A stretch of DNA of 64,000 nucleotides from Methanomicrobium antiquum (GCF_029633915.1 NZ_CP091092.1:1798001-1862000); one strand, 5' to 3'. Positions 17,298 through 27,369 are shown, counted from the first letter of the stretch. Made by a program: numbers and translations. Notes: generated by a model not told the origin, from the letters alone.

Positions 17298-17507
17298 GTT
17301 TTTCGTCTCCATTTTTTTCATGCCCCCGGAGACTGTAAATTCAGAGTTTTCATATATTTTGGAAGCCCTATTACAATTTGCCCCCGGGCATGCAGGGTTT
17401 AACCGTTCCTAAACGTCGGGCTTGACCCCCATAACATCCCTTTTGGATGCTACATAGATGACTTTTCGTTCATTACAATATAAATTCAATAACCCGATCG
17501 TCGAACT
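17298..17507 (-). promoter_or_regulatory. Duplicated promoter/leader cassette, copy B
   Basis: Counterpart of copy A: the same GATC(G/A)TCGAACT motif at 17496-17507, TATA-like sequence near 17481, about 155 nt of leader, and the GGAG site before ATG 17297. Conserved leader blocks include one reading GCCCTATTACAATTTGCCCC on the plus strand. A CATCC/GGATG hairpin near 17445 matches a CATC/GATG hairpin in copy A with different loop sequence. Confidence 0.6.
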
Positions 17508-17530
17508 GTAAACGCGATAGTTTGACGATC
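17496..17530. promoter_or_regulatory. Inverted repeat operator between divergent promoters
   Basis: GATCGTCGAACT (17496-17507) and AGTTTGACGATC (17519-17530) are inverted 12-bp arms with one mismatch and an 11-bp spacer. The left arm is the motif also found upstream of leader A. The repeat sits between the leader B promoter (leftward) and a TATA-like TATATTTAAG near 17538 for the rightward secreted gene. Confidence 0.6.
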
Positions 17531-17596
17531 AGGCTAATATATTTAAGTAGTCCTTTTTTCCAACAGATCATTCATTGAGAACAGGAGAATGAAATT

Positions 17597-18052
17597 ATGT
17601 TGAAAAAGATTGCAATTACACTACTAGTCCTTTTTTGCTGCGTTTCTTTTGTATCCGGCGCGGCCGGTGAAGAAGAAGCAGGTACAGACCTTACAAAGAA
17701 ATTCGATGGTTACACCATACTGCCGGCAAAAGACTCCGGCGGGGAGCCCGGCATGAAGTACGTATTCGATACCATCACCCAAGGGGAGACAAACTGGCAT
17801 TCAAAATATGTCAGCTCGGATATCACGGTCTTAAACGTCGACCTCAACTGGGGCGATTACACAGATTCGCTGAGGCTGAAGATCTATACGCCCGACTGGC
17901 AGTGTCTGGGCAGTTATTATGACAGTGCCGACGGATCAATCGACGGCAGGATCAATCTCGACATCAGTAATCCCGGTGGAATCGCAAAAGGCACCTGGTA
18001 TTATGAAGTGTATGGTAACGATGTCTCCGGGACCGAAGATTATTATATATAA
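17597..18052 (+). CDS. Small secreted protein with beta-sandwich-like domain
   Basis: 151 aa. Signal peptide cleaved near VSG-AAG. The mature domain, with alternating hydrophobic strands, resembles prepeptidase C-terminal (PPC)-type beta domains: DITVLNVDLNW, SLRLKIYTPD, and a KGTWYYEVYGND ending. The ATG at 17597 is preceded by AGGAG at 9 nt. It is followed after 20 nt by the membrane winged-helix gene; this pairing suggests the regulator senses something linked to this protein. Confidence 0.6.
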   Translation: MLKKIAITLLVLFCCVSFVSGAAGEEEAGTDLTKKFDGYTILPAKDSGGEPGMKYVFDTITQGETNWHSKYVSSDITVLNVDLNWGDYTDSLRLKIYTPDWQCLGSYYDSADGSIDGRINLDISNPGGIAKGTWYYEVYGNDVSGTEDYYI

Positions 18053-18072
18053 TATCTCATAATTGATCATCA

Positions 18073-18810
18073 ATGGGGGGTATAATAAGAATCTTCATCC
18101 TTTTTTCCGTTTTTCTGGCATTTACAGTCCCCGGGATTGCATCAGCGGAATATATCGTAAAATCACATGAAGACAACACGGAACTTATTGAAAAAGGATT
18201 CATTGACTCAGCCGGTGCCGATACAAATATCACATTTTGGGATCTCCCGTTATGGATCAAGATTTCGTTTATTGCCGGAATACTTGCCGCAGGCATGGGA
18301 ATTATAAAATTAATCCCTGCCATCATAGGCAGGATCACAGATCCACTGGAAAACGGAATACGGCAGGAGATATTTGAATATATATCGGAAAATCCAGGAT
18401 GCACAATTACAGATCTTTCAGACAATCTGGATCTTAACAGGAGTTCGACAAAGTACCACATCTTGAAGCTTAAATTCCATAAAATAGTTAATATACATAA
18501 AACAGAGAAACACCTCAGATTATTCAAAAATTCAGCGACTTTCAACGAACACCAGAGAATGACTATATCTCTCCTGAAAAATAAGACCGGGAGAATGCTT
18601 CTGATAAGCATTCTGGAAAACCCCGGGATAACAAATGGTGAACTTGCAAGGAAGCACAACATGAATAAGAGCACCATTCACTGGCACATCAATAAATTTC
18701 TAGAAACTGGTGCCATCAATTATATTCCTGAAGGAAAACTCAGGAGATATTACCTCACCTCTTCTTTTGAAAATAGCATAAGGGTTTTCTTGGAAGATGG
18801 TCGGGTCTAA
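18073..18810 (+). CDS. Membrane-anchored double winged-helix regulator
   Basis: 245 aa. An N-terminal signal-like helix, a short extracytoplasmic segment of about 35 residues, and a second membrane helix (about residues 58-85) lead to two cytoplasmic winged helices: one around CTITDLSDNLDLNRSSTKYH and one around ITNGELARKHNMNKSTIHWH. Archaeal one-component regulators of this form read an external or membrane signal and bind DNA directly. The inverted repeat at 17496-17530 is a candidate target (inference). Confidence 0.75.
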   Translation: MGGIIRIFILFSVFLAFTVPGIASAEYIVKSHEDNTELIEKGFIDSAGADTNITFWDLPLWIKISFIAGILAAGMGIIKLIPAIIGRITDPLENGIRQEIFEYISENPGCTITDLSDNLDLNRSSTKYHILKLKFHKIVNIHKTEKHLRLFKNSATFNEHQRMTISLLKNKTGRMLLISILENPGITNGELARKHNMNKSTIHWHINKFLETGAINYIPEGKLRRYYLTSSFENSIRVFLEDGRV

Positions 18811-19122
18811 TCCAGTAGACGAGGACATGTACACAATCACCTCTCAAACCAGTTGAGGGTTTCAAGGTGACATCCTCTGTTCCGAATATCATCAGGAAGC
18901 TGGGTTATATCATTCGTGGCAAAATAAAAAATATCAATAAGTCTTCCAGTTCTTTAGGCTTGACAGACATAATACGGAAACAAGGTTCCTTTTTTTCTTT
19001 TTATTATTAAGCGGAATTTTTAAAGGAGTCTTTTCCAATTTCCGACTGTTTTCTATCGTTACACCCCTCTCTTTACAGAACCACTCCATTATTTGGAGGG
19101 AATTCCTTCTACCCCCCGCGGA

Positions 19123-19287
19123 GCATGCCCGGCCGTCGGCCGGTGATGCGGAGCGGGGACCCACCACACACAGCCGGCAGGGGCCGAGACGATATGTCAA
19201 GGCCCCTGCGGGCGTAATACAAACCAGCTCAACCGGGGAGAACAAGGCCGGCGTTGCGAGCAGAGTGAAACGAGCGAGCAATCCCGG
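19123..19287. repeat. Dispersed structured repeat, copy 2
   Basis: The better-preserved copy of the element at 4221-4357. Hairpin 1 pairs CCGGCC with GGCCGG inside GCAT/ATGC. Hairpin 2 pairs GCAGGGGCC with GGCCCCTGC. The 19-bp core TGCGGGCGTAATACAAACC follows at 19207-19225. Confidence 0.65.
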
Positions 19288-19310
19288 CAGGTACATAAAA
19301 AAAAGAGGAT

Positions 19311-19436
19311 TCATTCCTCCCCGCCCCCGGTGAGGAAGTCAGCCGCCCGCTGCGCATCCCCGGCGGCCCGGATGACATCAGCAGCCGAGCCGTTCCTGAT
19401 GTGCCGGAGACACGTTGCAATATAGGCCGCCGGAAA
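19311..19436 (-). pseudogene. C-terminal fragment of an unidentified gene
   Basis: An open minus-strand frame without a start reads YIATCLRHIRNGSAADVIRA and then AGDAQRAADFLTGGGEE before TGA. A related stretch (AAVDVIRTAGDA) occurs in the remnant zone at 5876-5909, with 34 bp clearly similar in both places. The parent gene is unknown; high GC suggests the same foreign source. Confidence 0.4.
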
Positions 19437-19470
19437 TAACAACAAGTGTACATAAAAAACTCTTTTGACT

Positions 19471-19640
19471 CTTCCAGATCAATAATCTTAAAGCTTACAA
19501 ATGAAAACATAGATTTGAATGCAGATATGCATTTCCTCCATTTGTAATGTTTATTGGACATATCATCACAATTGGAGGTTATTTTCTAATTTGTTTCCCT
19601 TTTTGGATAATCCTGACTTTCAGAATAATGGAGAAGAACC
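19471..19640. repeat. 383-bp repeat family, partial copy (3' 170 bp)
   Basis: Matches the right part of the repeats at 46719-47101 and 47895-48278, in the same orientation, including TTTGTAATGTTTATTGGACA. It is more diverged and lacks the GC-rich hairpins. It ends 17 bp from the 3' end of tRNA-Leu. Confidence 0.85.
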
Positions 19641-19657
19641 TTTTAAATATACAAAAA

Positions 19658-19740
19658 TGCGAGGGGAGGGAGTCGAACCCGCGAACACCTGCGTGAGTGG
19701 ATCTTGAGTCCACCGCCGTTGACCACTTGGCTACCCTCGC
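19658..19740 (-). tRNA. tRNA-Leu (CAA)
   Basis: The acceptor GCGAGGG pairs with CCCTCGC, with discriminator A. The anticodon stem GTGGA/TCCAC encloses loop CTCAAGA, giving anticodon CAA. The long variable arm fits a class II tRNA. CCA is not encoded. Confidence 0.95.
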
Positions 19741-19846
19741 CTGAAAACAAACATGCAATTAATAATAAAAATTGCAAGAACTATATTGTATCTTCTGAAA
19801 TTTAAAGGATTCACAAACATTGTAAAATCCCGTAAAAATTAAAGAC

Positions 19847-20506
19847 CTATAAACCAACTTTTTGCTTCCAGCCGGCAACAACCGCATAGTACCAAAACCT
19901 GTACGGCGAAATTACCGGAGAAAAACCAAAATCTTCAAGCTTTGAGACAAAAGAGCGAACAGTATTCTCCCGGAAATAGTCGTCAAGCGGTGAAAGCATC
20001 TCACGTGCATTCTCAGGCGAAAGTCCGTTTTTTATCATATAATCAGTCCATAACTTTTTGTAAAGAGTCCTCTCAAAAAAAGTCTCAGGTGCAAACATAT
20101 CCCCTATAATAAACCGTCCGCCCTCATTTAGCACACCATGAATCTTTTCAAAAAAAGACTCAATCTCTGAGTCACTAAGAGAAAAAACGGCCTGAGTGAT
20201 TACAACAACATCAAAGCCGCTTTTTTTAAATTCTCTCATATCACCGGCAATAAAACCAACACCTGAAAGTTTTGGCTTTTTCTTTGCCAGAAAAATCATC
20301 TCCGTGTCATTATCAACACAAGTAATCTGTAAATCAGGAAACTTTTTCACAATCATCTCAGTTAAAAATCCTGTACCTGATGCAAGCTCCAGAATATTTT
20401 TATCAGACGGATATATGTAATCAAGAACAGAGCCAAAAAAAGCTTCATAAAAAGGAACTGTTCTGAATTCGAGATAATCATAATCCAAATCAGAAAGGCC
20501 GGCCAC
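19847..20506 (-). CDS. Class I SAM-dependent methyltransferase
   Basis: 219 aa. Motif I is ILELASGTGFLTE, followed by CVDNDTEMI (acidic ribose contact), a FIAGDMREF segment and an LNEGGRFIIGD turn. Substrate unknown. It lies 137 nt before a divergent antiporter gene and is independent of the accessory region. Confidence 0.8.
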   Translation of the reverse strand: MAGLSDLDYDYLEFRTVPFYEAFFGSVLDYIYPSDKNILELASGTGFLTEMIVKKFPDLQITCVDNDTEMIFLAKKKPKLSGVGFIAGDMREFKKSGFDVVVITQAVFSLSDSEIESFFEKIHGVLNEGGRFIIGDMFAPETFFERTLYKKLWTDYMIKNGLSPENAREMLSPLDDYFRENTVRSFVSKLEDFGFSPVISPYRFWYYAVVAGWKQKVGL

Positions 20507-20639
20507 AATAAAAAATAGTCAGTTCACTATTTATATTTATATTCTTTTATTCAGATCCATTCCCTCATATCATCCATCAGAACAATTATTCCGTCAGATT
20601 CATCTATAAAAACCTCCAATAAACAAAAAAGACAGATTC

Positions 20640-21806
20640 ATGATAGAAATTCCATTCGAAAGTATTGAGTTTCAGATTGCACTTCTTTTGTTAATAGCTG
20701 TTGCAGGTTACCTGATTGCCGCATACATCCATCAGTCCGCAGTTGTAGGTGAAATCCTGATTGGATTAATTGTCGGGCCAAGCTTTCTTGGTCTTATAAC
20801 ATACACCGAGTTTGTAAGCGCCCTTGCACAGATGGGTGCGATAATAATGCTGTTTGTAATAGGATTTGACTTTCACTTCAAAACACTTCTCAAATACGAC
20901 TATCTTTTAATTGGAACAAGCGGTGTAATCCTCCCGTGGGTAATGGGATTTATGTTTGCACAATATTTTGGCTTTCAGTTTGAAGGCTCATTGTTCATCG
21001 GCGCCGCTCTTACTGCCACAAGCATCGCAATAACTGCAAATGTCTTAAAAGAGATGGGAAAACTTCACACAAAAGTAGCAAATGCAATTATAGGAACAGC
21101 AGTAATAGATGATATTTTAGCACTTGTTGTCCTTTCAGTTACGATTGACATCGTATCAGGAGCGGCAGGACTAACAGACATTTTAATCGCCATTTTAAGG
21201 CCTGTTCTTTTCATTGTAATCGCGGCTATTGCCGGCCTGTTTGTTATTGACAAAATAATTGTCAAAATTGATAATTCAAAACTGGCGGAAACATTTCCTG
21301 AACTTGTCTTTCTGTTCGGGCTGTGCATCGCATTTATTTATGCACTTACAGCAGAAATTTTCGGAATATCACCTGTTATAGGTGCGTTTATCGCTGGAGT
21401 TTCAATAAACAAAGTCTCACTCAACCACAGCATGAGCATAAAAAAAGGATCTGAATATCTCTACATCCCTTTTGCATCCATTTTTTTCATATCTCTTGGA
21501 ATCCTCACAGACCTGCACCAGATTACATCAGAAATCATTCCGTTCATAATTATCCTGACATTAATCGCGATAATCTCAAAGTTTGCCGGCTGCAGTATTC
21601 CTGCAAAAATTTTAGGAATGGACACTCATGACTCACTAACAATAGGCGCAGGAATGATACCGAGAGGAGAAATGGCGATGATTATCGCACTTATCGGCCT
21701 TTCAATGGGATTGATATCGCAGGACATTTTTGTTGCAATAGTAATGACCGGACTTATCTGCACAATAATAACCCCACTGCTCCTAAAAGACTGGCTTTTT
21801 CAGTGA
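20640..21806 (+). CDS. Cation:proton antiporter (CPA2/KefB-NapA type)
   Basis: 388 aa with about 11-12 membrane segments. Characteristic pieces are an early GLIVGPSFLG helix, ALTATSIAITANVL with the adjacent GTAVIDDILALVVL (the paired acidic residues of the CPA2 ion site), and a GIGAGMIPRGEMA-like segment near the end (here GAGMIPRGEMAMII). It ends directly after the membrane domain, so there is no TrkA-N regulatory domain. Expected role: Na+ or K+ exchange against H+. Confidence 0.88.
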   Translation: MIEIPFESIEFQIALLLLIAVAGYLIAAYIHQSAVVGEILIGLIVGPSFLGLITYTEFVSALAQMGAIIMLFVIGFDFHFKTLLKYDYLLIGTSGVILPWVMGFMFAQYFGFQFEGSLFIGAALTATSIAITANVLKEMGKLHTKVANAIIGTAVIDDILALVVLSVTIDIVSGAAGLTDILIAILRPVLFIVIAAIAGLFVIDKIIVKIDNSKLAETFPELVFLFGLCIAFIYALTAEIFGISPVIGAFIAGVSINKVSLNHSMSIKKGSEYLYIPFASIFFISLGILTDLHQITSEIIPFIIILTLIAIISKFAGCSIPAKILGMDTHDSLTIGAGMIPRGEMAMIIALIGLSMGLISQDIFVAIVMTGLICTIITPLLLKDWLFQ

Positions 21807-21977
21807 ATCTCACGAATACTAAAACCAAACCTGAAAATAAGTAAACAAATAAGTAAACTAAAGTAAGTGATAAAAAAAACAATCAAAAACCAATCAAAAA
21901 TTTATCAATGACCTGATTTAAATACAAATTGAAAACCCGAATTAAAAAAACAAATTAAAATTCATTTCATGAAATTT

Positions 21978-24900
21978 TCACATGAAATCAGCCAGTCCAA
22001 GCTGTTTTTCAGGAGGCTCACCAAATGTTGACAAAACAGCCATCCTTAATACCTCAACACGCTGTTTTGTGTACTCGGAGACATCATAATTTTCACACAT
22101 CTGAATCGACATATCAAGATATTTTTTGACAGATCCTTCATGAACAGTTGCAATAAGCTTGTTTCCGCATTTTGTGCACTTGCCTGCAATAGGCATCCTC
22201 CTGTATTTTGAGCCGCATCTTGTGCATCTCATTGTCTGCTTTGAAAACGAATTCAGATTTCCCATAATATCACGGATGAAATGTGTCTTTAAAACCCTTT
22301 CTGCAACATCGCTTTCATCAACTGCACGGATAAGCCTTCCAAGCTCAAGTTCGGCATCCAGTTTGTCAAACATCGTTGTCAGAGTATTGTATGACGAGAT
22401 AAGCGGACCTGCGGAGATATCGGATGTATCATGAGTAAACATAATTCCCTCATACTGAGCAGGCGTTCCAAGCCTCAAATCAACGTGATCAATCTCCTTT
22501 TCAATATCCTTGGGATGTACGTATTCAAGCGCTGATAAATACATCTTAAGGGGATATTTTTCACAACAGTCAACGTTGTGACATTCACCATCAACCTCGG
22601 CAGGATCAATTCTTTTTGTCAAAACAAGCGGCGCATCCATTGACCCTCCCCTTGTCTCAGGCAAAAACGCCTTTGAAAAGTTGATTAACCCGTCTAAAAG
22701 GAGCATCACGCAGTCCTCATCGCCATCGCACTGGCCTGTAAATATTCCGTTTGCACAAAGAGTATGATCAGTATCAACCGTTAAGCAATAGACATAATCT
22801 TCGGCAGATTCAAGAATTGTCCTTTTTGTGACAATATCGGTTATCATCATACCGTTTTCAAATGTAGGAACATAATCGCCCTCATTTAACTCAATCGCCT
22901 TTATTTTTCTCTGATACGCCATATCACTTACAAGCATCGCATGATCAGGTGTTACAGTTACAGACCTGCCGCGGTTTGTCTCAAACATAATCAGGGTTTT
23001 TGGTGCACGGTGAACAGAGACTGATGTGATCCGGCGAAGACGCACCATTCCGGCTGAATCAATCGAATGCACCCAGAATGTCTTTTGCGGATCAGAATAG
23101 TATGTTCCAACACAATCCAGTTCGGGTCTTGAAAGATCGAAATTTTCAACAACAAAGTCCTTAATCGGAAGATCTCTCCATAGAGCGCCATCGGTTACGG
23201 AGATTACAGTCTCTCCGGCAAAACAGTTTCGCCTCTTTGCCGCATGAAAATAAGGATGACCATATCCCACATGTGCACGGGAATAGCCAAGAAGCCTTAC
23301 AAGGACACCGGCGCTTGTGTGAGGTGCAAGGCCCATCAAAAGCTGGCCGACAAGATCCTCTTTCTTCTCTGCCTTGTAAAATGGCTCCATATTGTAGAGC
23401 TTTACAAGCATCTCGTCAATAAATCCGGCAACCTTCAAAAGCCACTCGCCACAGCCGGTTGAGACAAGAATATCCTGGCATTTGAGTTCAAGAATCTGAT
23501 CGTTGTTTTCAAGCGGCTTTCCATAAACATCATGAGTGTATCCAAGCTCAACAAGCCTCTCCCATGAAACACTTATTTCTTTTGGACGGAAATGAGTCAG
23601 AGGAAGGTCTATCATGTCATAACGGACAGTTCCGTCTTTGAAGACATAAAGCTCTTTTCCGGCGCGAAGAATTCCCTTTTCAAGAGGCTCAACACATCTT
23701 TCCTTAGACATTAACCCTTTGACGCCTTTACATAGCTTTATCTCGGAATCACGAATCCCAAGATTCAAAAGAGCTTTTTCATACTCAGTTTTTACATTAA
23801 GTTTAAGTTCCTGAAGACAGACACCTTCTGTTTTGCATGACGGACAAACACCCTCAGGTGTTGCACGCCCGCATCTTGGGCAGAGATATACCGCTGTCGT
23901 ATGCCCGCCGCATTCGCATTTATTTCTAAAAGTCTCCTTTCCACAGACTTCACATCTCCGAAGACCAATCTCTGCGGAAATCACTCCCCCATTCCTGTTA
24001 TCTTTGCTTTTGGACGCCTCCTGAAATGAACGTCTTGTTCCACCCTCATCGCCGACAGGGAATAGTCCGTGCGGAGGCGGGTTCATCTTTCTCTCTTTGG
24101 ATTTTCCGGGCCGCCCCATACGACCTCCTATCCTTGTTCCTGCCCGGGATCTCATTTTAAATCCGGACATGTGCATTACCATCTCCATTGGATCATTTTT
24201 CGGAGCAGTATCACGGGATGGAAGCTTTTCAAGGGTCTCAGAAATTCCAAGACATGCAAGAAATGCAAGAGGCTTATCAATCAGGATTTTTCCTTCACGA
24301 ACTTTATGAAGGACTAAAAGTTCTTCAAGGACGGACTTTTGCACCTCATCATTTGGAAGAGAAAGAATTCCGTCTGAAATTTTTCCATTCAAAAGCACAA
24401 AATCAGACAAAGAGGAAATTTGATCAGTCTTAATATCGTCCCACATGTAAGTATAGTCGGGATGCAGAAAATACCCCTCTTTTGCAAGCGAAACTGCCTC
24501 TTTTTCATCAGAAGGCTGGTCTTTTCCTTCGTTTTCCAAAGTCCACCACTCATGACAGTATGATGACGGGATGAGAAGATGGTTATTCTCTAAAAATTCC
24601 CCAAAGCTCACAAGCATCTCACCTACATCAACAATTTTTGAGATACTGTGCATCAGAGGAAGAGCTTCTTCAACTGTATCGGCCCTTACAAGATCGCCGT
24701 TTAAAAGCCGGATTGTAGGGCCCTGTATTGTGTCAACAGGAACCACTCCTGCCGCTTTTCCGGGCCTCTCAACTTTCATCTGTGTACCGACAGCCAAAAA
24801 ATCTCCCAAAAGATGAAGTGTTGCAGGATTAAATCCGGCAGAGGCAAAACCTGTGTTTCTCGATCTTCCATAGCGAAGGCGAAATCCCCCTTTTCTCATT

Positions 24901-25844
24901 GGATAGGAAAATACAGGCCTTCCTCCGATTAAATCCCGTATATATTTATCCTTTGGCTTAATCTTTGGCCCGCCCTCTTCAAGCTCCTCATCATCAGAGG
25001 GTTTTGCCGCACCGGAGACCAAAACGTCAAGCCATTCCCAGCCTTCCATTTTGACCTTTCTTACAACTTTTTGAATCTTCGGAGCTTTAAGACCGAGACC
25101 TTCAGCGACAACAAGCGCCATTCCGCCGCGGACTGTGTTCGTCTCAACTCTCTCTAAATTACGATATCCTGATACTTCTACTCTTTCTGTAGGTTCACCT
25201 TCAACACAAACAGGGCAGTTTCTGATTATATGGCGGATATCATCATCAGATGGAAGATACTGCAGACTAAGTATTGAGTTGTATTTTTTTATCTCCTCGA
25301 CATAACGCTCGACTTCATCGTCCCTTGGGATGTAACGGTTCATCCCAAGCTTTTTTCTGACGTAATCGCCGACCAGAACAGAAAGTGCCTGTGCTGTTCC
25401 ACCCGCACTTCTGATTGGGCCTGCATAATAAATTTTTAGATATTCTGTTCCGTCATCGTTTTTTCCGATTCCAATCTTTCCTATACCTTCTGTAGGTGCG
25501 GCGACAACACCTTCTGTTAAAAGTGCCATGGATGTACGAATCGCATGATCCAAAATATCCTCTTTTGTCTCCTCACCGAATTTTTTAGAGACGAAATCAT
25601 CACCAATCTTTAATGATACCTCTTCACGCGACATTGTCTCTGAAAGCTCACGAAGCCGCTTCGCAACACCCTTGTATCCCATTAGTGCTTCAACTCTGTC
25701 TGCAAGATCGCTTGCTATCGGAATTTCTACATAATCCCGTGGATCAAATCCTAAAAGGCGTGCCTGTTTTGCAATTTCAATTGCATCATAAAGGCCGTCT
25801 TCAATTGATTTGAAGTACGCATCCATCTCCGGTGAGGTCTGCAT
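21978..25844 (-). CDS. polC: DNA polymerase D large subunit DP2 with mini-intein
   Basis: 1288 aa before splicing, 1123 after. This is the catalytic large subunit of the archaeal replicative polymerase PolD. Typical features are the N-terminal [10 protein letters not shown]-like region (here [10 protein letters not shown]), an [13 protein letters not shown] segment, the zinc-finger series CEVCG, CECG, CPRCG and CPSC in the middle, and a C-terminal [10 protein letters not shown] and CTKCG pair. The intein interrupts residues 874-1038, just before the conserved CDGDED motif whose acidic residues are part of the active site. The small subunit DP1 is not in this window. Confidence 0.97.
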   Translation of the reverse strand: MQTSPEMDAYFKSIEDGLYDAIEIAKQARLLGFDPRDYVEIPIASDLADRVEALMGYKGVAKRLRELSETMSREEVSLKIGDDFVSKKFGEETKEDILDHAIRTSMALLTEGVVAAPTEGIGKIGIGKNDDGTEYLKIYYAGPIRSAGGTAQALSVLVGDYVRKKLGMNRYIPRDDEVERYVEEIKKYNSILSLQYLPSDDDIRHIIRNCPVCVEGEPTERVEVSGYRNLERVETNTVRGGMALVVAEGLGLKAPKIQKVVRKVKMEGWEWLDVLVSGAAKPSDDEELEEGGPKIKPKDKYIRDLIGGRPVFSYPMRKGGFRLRYGRSRNTGFASAGFNPATLHLLGDFLAVGTQMKVERPGKAAGVVPVDTIQGPTIRLLNGDLVRADTVEEALPLMHSISKIVDVGEMLVSFGEFLENNHLLIPSSYCHEWWTLENEGKDQPSDEKEAVSLAKEGYFLHPDYTYMWDDIKTDQISSLSDFVLLNGKISDGILSLPNDEVQKSVLEELLVLHKVREGKILIDKPLAFLACLGISETLEKLPSRDTAPKNDPMEMVMHMSGFKMRSRAGTRIGGRMGRPGKSKERKMNPPPHGLFPVGDEGGTRRSFQEASKSKDNRNGGVISAEIGLRRCEVCGKETFRNKCECGGHTTAVYLCPRCGRATPEGVCPSCKTEGVCLQELKLNVKTEYEKALLNLGIRDSEIKLCKGVKGLMSKERCVEPLEKGILRAGKELYVFKDGTVRYDMIDLPLTHFRPKEISVSWERLVELGYTHDVYGKPLENNDQILELKCQDILVSTGCGEWLLKVAGFIDEMLVKLYNMEPFYKAEKKEDLVGQLLMGLAPHTSAGVLVRLLGYSRAHVGYGHPYFHAAKRRNCFAGETVISVTDGALWRDLPIKDFVVENFDLSRPELDCVGTYYSDPQKTFWVHSIDSAGMVRLRRITSVSVHRAPKTLIMFETNRGRSVTVTPDHAMLVSDMAYQRKIKAIELNEGDYVPTFENGMMITDIVTKRTILESAEDYVYCLTVDTDHTLCANGIFTGQCDGDEDCVMLLLDGLINFSKAFLPETRGGSMDAPLVLTKRIDPAEVDGECHNVDCCEKYPLKMYLSALEYVHPKDIEKEIDHVDLRLGTPAQYEGIMFTHDTSDISAGPLISSYNTLTTMFDKLDAELELGRLIRAVDESDVAERVLKTHFIRDIMGNLNSFSKQTMRCTRCGSKYRRMPIAGKCTKCGNKLIATVHEGSVKKYLDMSIQMCENYDVSEYTKQRVEVLRMAVLSTFGEPPEKQLGLADFM
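22731..23225 (-). other. Mini-intein in DP2 (165 residues, no homing endonuclease)
   Basis: It begins with Cys at the junction [13 protein letters not shown] (block A) and contains block [11 protein letters not shown], block F-like [20 protein letters not shown], and a C-terminus FTGQ followed by extein Cys (CDGDED). The terminal Gln instead of Asn is known from DP2 inteins of other archaea. At 165 residues there is no room for a LAGLIDADG endonuclease, so it can splice but not home. Confidence 0.93.
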
Positions 25845-26110
25845 GTTTCAATTATTAGTCCCTAATCTCTGATATAATCTTCACACATTGTAAAAAAGAT
25901 AAGAAAAAAAGAATGGATATAGGATAAAATTTAATTATGATATAAAAATCAAATACAAAATAAAAACAGATAAAGAACATATAAAAATCATCAAACAGAT
26001 AATGAAAACCAGCAGAAAAAACTACTATCAACTGCCCGGCACTTCATTTATAGTCTGGTCTTTGATTGAAGTCTTAAATTTTAATTCATACAAAAAAGGG
26101 GATAATTAAG

Positions 26111-26839
26111 ATGTTTAATGTTCGCGCATTTTCGATTGGAAAGGCACACGAGGAAGTAATAAAAACAATTCTCAAACATGGCACATATATTGTGACAGAG
26201 GATAACGAAAAGACAATTGAACTCTTAGAACCTCTCAATATTCACGTAAACGAGCCTTTTGCAGACTATATGGTAAGTCCGTACAATATGTTTCGTGAAG
26301 GCGCCATGCAAAAATATGTCCAGGACCTTCTTAATGGTTCAGAAAACGATTTTGTATACACCTATCACGACAGGCTCTTTGATTATCCTGTAACAAGAGG
26401 AGAAGGTGAAATTTCAGGAGACGGCGATAAGCGCGGGATAAACCAGATTGACTATATTGTTAATAAATTAACAGAAGAGCCCAGCTCCAGACGTGCAGAA
26501 GCAATAACATGGTTTCCATTCAAAGATACCTCATCTCAAAATCCCCCATGTCTTCAGAGAATACAGTGTTTTGTAAGAGACGCCGCATTAAACATGCATG
26601 TTGAGTTCAGATCAAACGACATGCTCTCGGCACTTGGTGCAAATATGTATGCCCTTGTCCACCTTCAAAAGCTGATTGCCGACAGGCTCGGAGTAGATGT
26701 CGGGTGGTACTCACACACCTCTGTTTCTGCCCATATGTATCACGAACGCGATCACGAAGAGCTTATAAAATACATAAAAGGTCTTGGTCTTGAGGAGTCG
26801 CTAAAACATTTTGCAACAGCCGAACACATAAAAATTTAA
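26111..26839 (+). CDS. thyA: Archaeal-type thymidylate synthase
   Basis: 242 aa. It converts dUMP to dTMP. The motif RRAEAITWFP precedes the catalytic Cys147 in NPPCLQR, and the segment VEFRSNDMLSALGANM corresponds to the nucleotide-binding QRSxD...PxN region of ThyA. A late SVSAHMYHERD matches the usual SAHIY motif. Start ATG preceded by AAAAGGGGAT. The gene stands alone between DP2 and a HEAT-repeat gene; archaeal TS uses tetrahydromethanopterin-type one-carbon donors in methanogens (established for relatives, inferred here). Confidence 0.85.
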   Translation: MFNVRAFSIGKAHEEVIKTILKHGTYIVTEDNEKTIELLEPLNIHVNEPFADYMVSPYNMFREGAMQKYVQDLLNGSENDFVYTYHDRLFDYPVTRGEGEISGDGDKRGINQIDYIVNKLTEEPSSRRAEAITWFPFKDTSSQNPPCLQRIQCFVRDAALNMHVEFRSNDMLSALGANMYALVHLQKLIADRLGVDVGWYSHTSVSAHMYHERDHEELIKYIKGLGLEESLKHFATAEHIKI

Positions 26840-26862
26840 ATTTAATTTTATTATTTGAAACT

Positions 26863-27369
26863 TTAAAGCACTTTTTCAACTTCTTCAGGAATATCCAGAC
26901 TCATTTTCTGAAGTGTGAGGACTGCACAGCGGCAGGCAAGCTCTTCAGATTCTTTACCGTCTATGTATTTGCTTAAAGACTCTATTGCAGGCTCACCTAT
27001 TCTTACAAGCGCTTTTGATGCAAGTCCTCTTGCATAACTGTCATCACCTTCAAAAACAGCAATAAGTTCTGCCACTGCCGGCCTTCCCATACCTGCAAGT
27101 GCCGCCGCCGCGTAGCGCCGCACTTCATCATCAGGGAATGTCCGGAGTATGATAATTAAATCTTCTAATGCAGGTTCACCGATCTTTGCAAGAGCATTGG
27201 ACGCATACCAGCGAATGTCATTATCGTCTGATTCAGAAAGCAGAAGTGTAAGAGGCTCTACTGCATCGGCGCCAACCGCTGATAAAAAATCCACTGCCTC
27301 TCTTCTCTCTGAAAGACTGCCATTCACTATTTTTTCAATCTCTTTTTTTATATTATCCTTATCTGTCAT
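26863..27369 (-). CDS. HEAT/PBS lyase-type repeat protein
   Basis: 168 aa from ATG at 27369. At least four repeats of about 31 residues with the pattern DxxxRWYASNALAKIGEPA, then EVRRYAAAALAGMGRPA, then ARGLASKALVRIGEPA. It should form a helical solenoid for protein interaction. Cytosolic, no enzyme motif. Convergent with thymidylate synthase, 23 nt apart. Confidence 0.85.
   Translation of the reverse strand: MTDKDNIKKEIEKIVNGSLSERREAVDFLSAVGADAVEPLTLLLSESDDNDIRWYASNALAKIGEPALEDLIIILRTFPDDEVRRYAAAALAGMGRPAVAELIAVFEGDDSYARGLASKALVRIGEPAIESLSKYIDGKESEELACRCAVLTLQKMSLDIPEEVEKVL

Larger units (their letters stand above)
18811..19657. other. Gene-poor GC-rich remnant zone before tRNA-Leu
   Basis: No intact gene. 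Contains structured repeat copy 2, a broken C-terminal coding fragment and a partial copy of the 383-bp repeat, listed separately. Confidence 0.6.

Noticed and set aside
19658-19740. Provirus attachment site formed by the tRNA-Leu 3' end
   Set aside because: No second copy of the tRNA end was seen in the window and no integrase gene is present.
21978-25844. Long open frames opposite the DP2 gene
   Set aside because: Shadows of the GC-biased third positions of a certain gene; none has its own signals.
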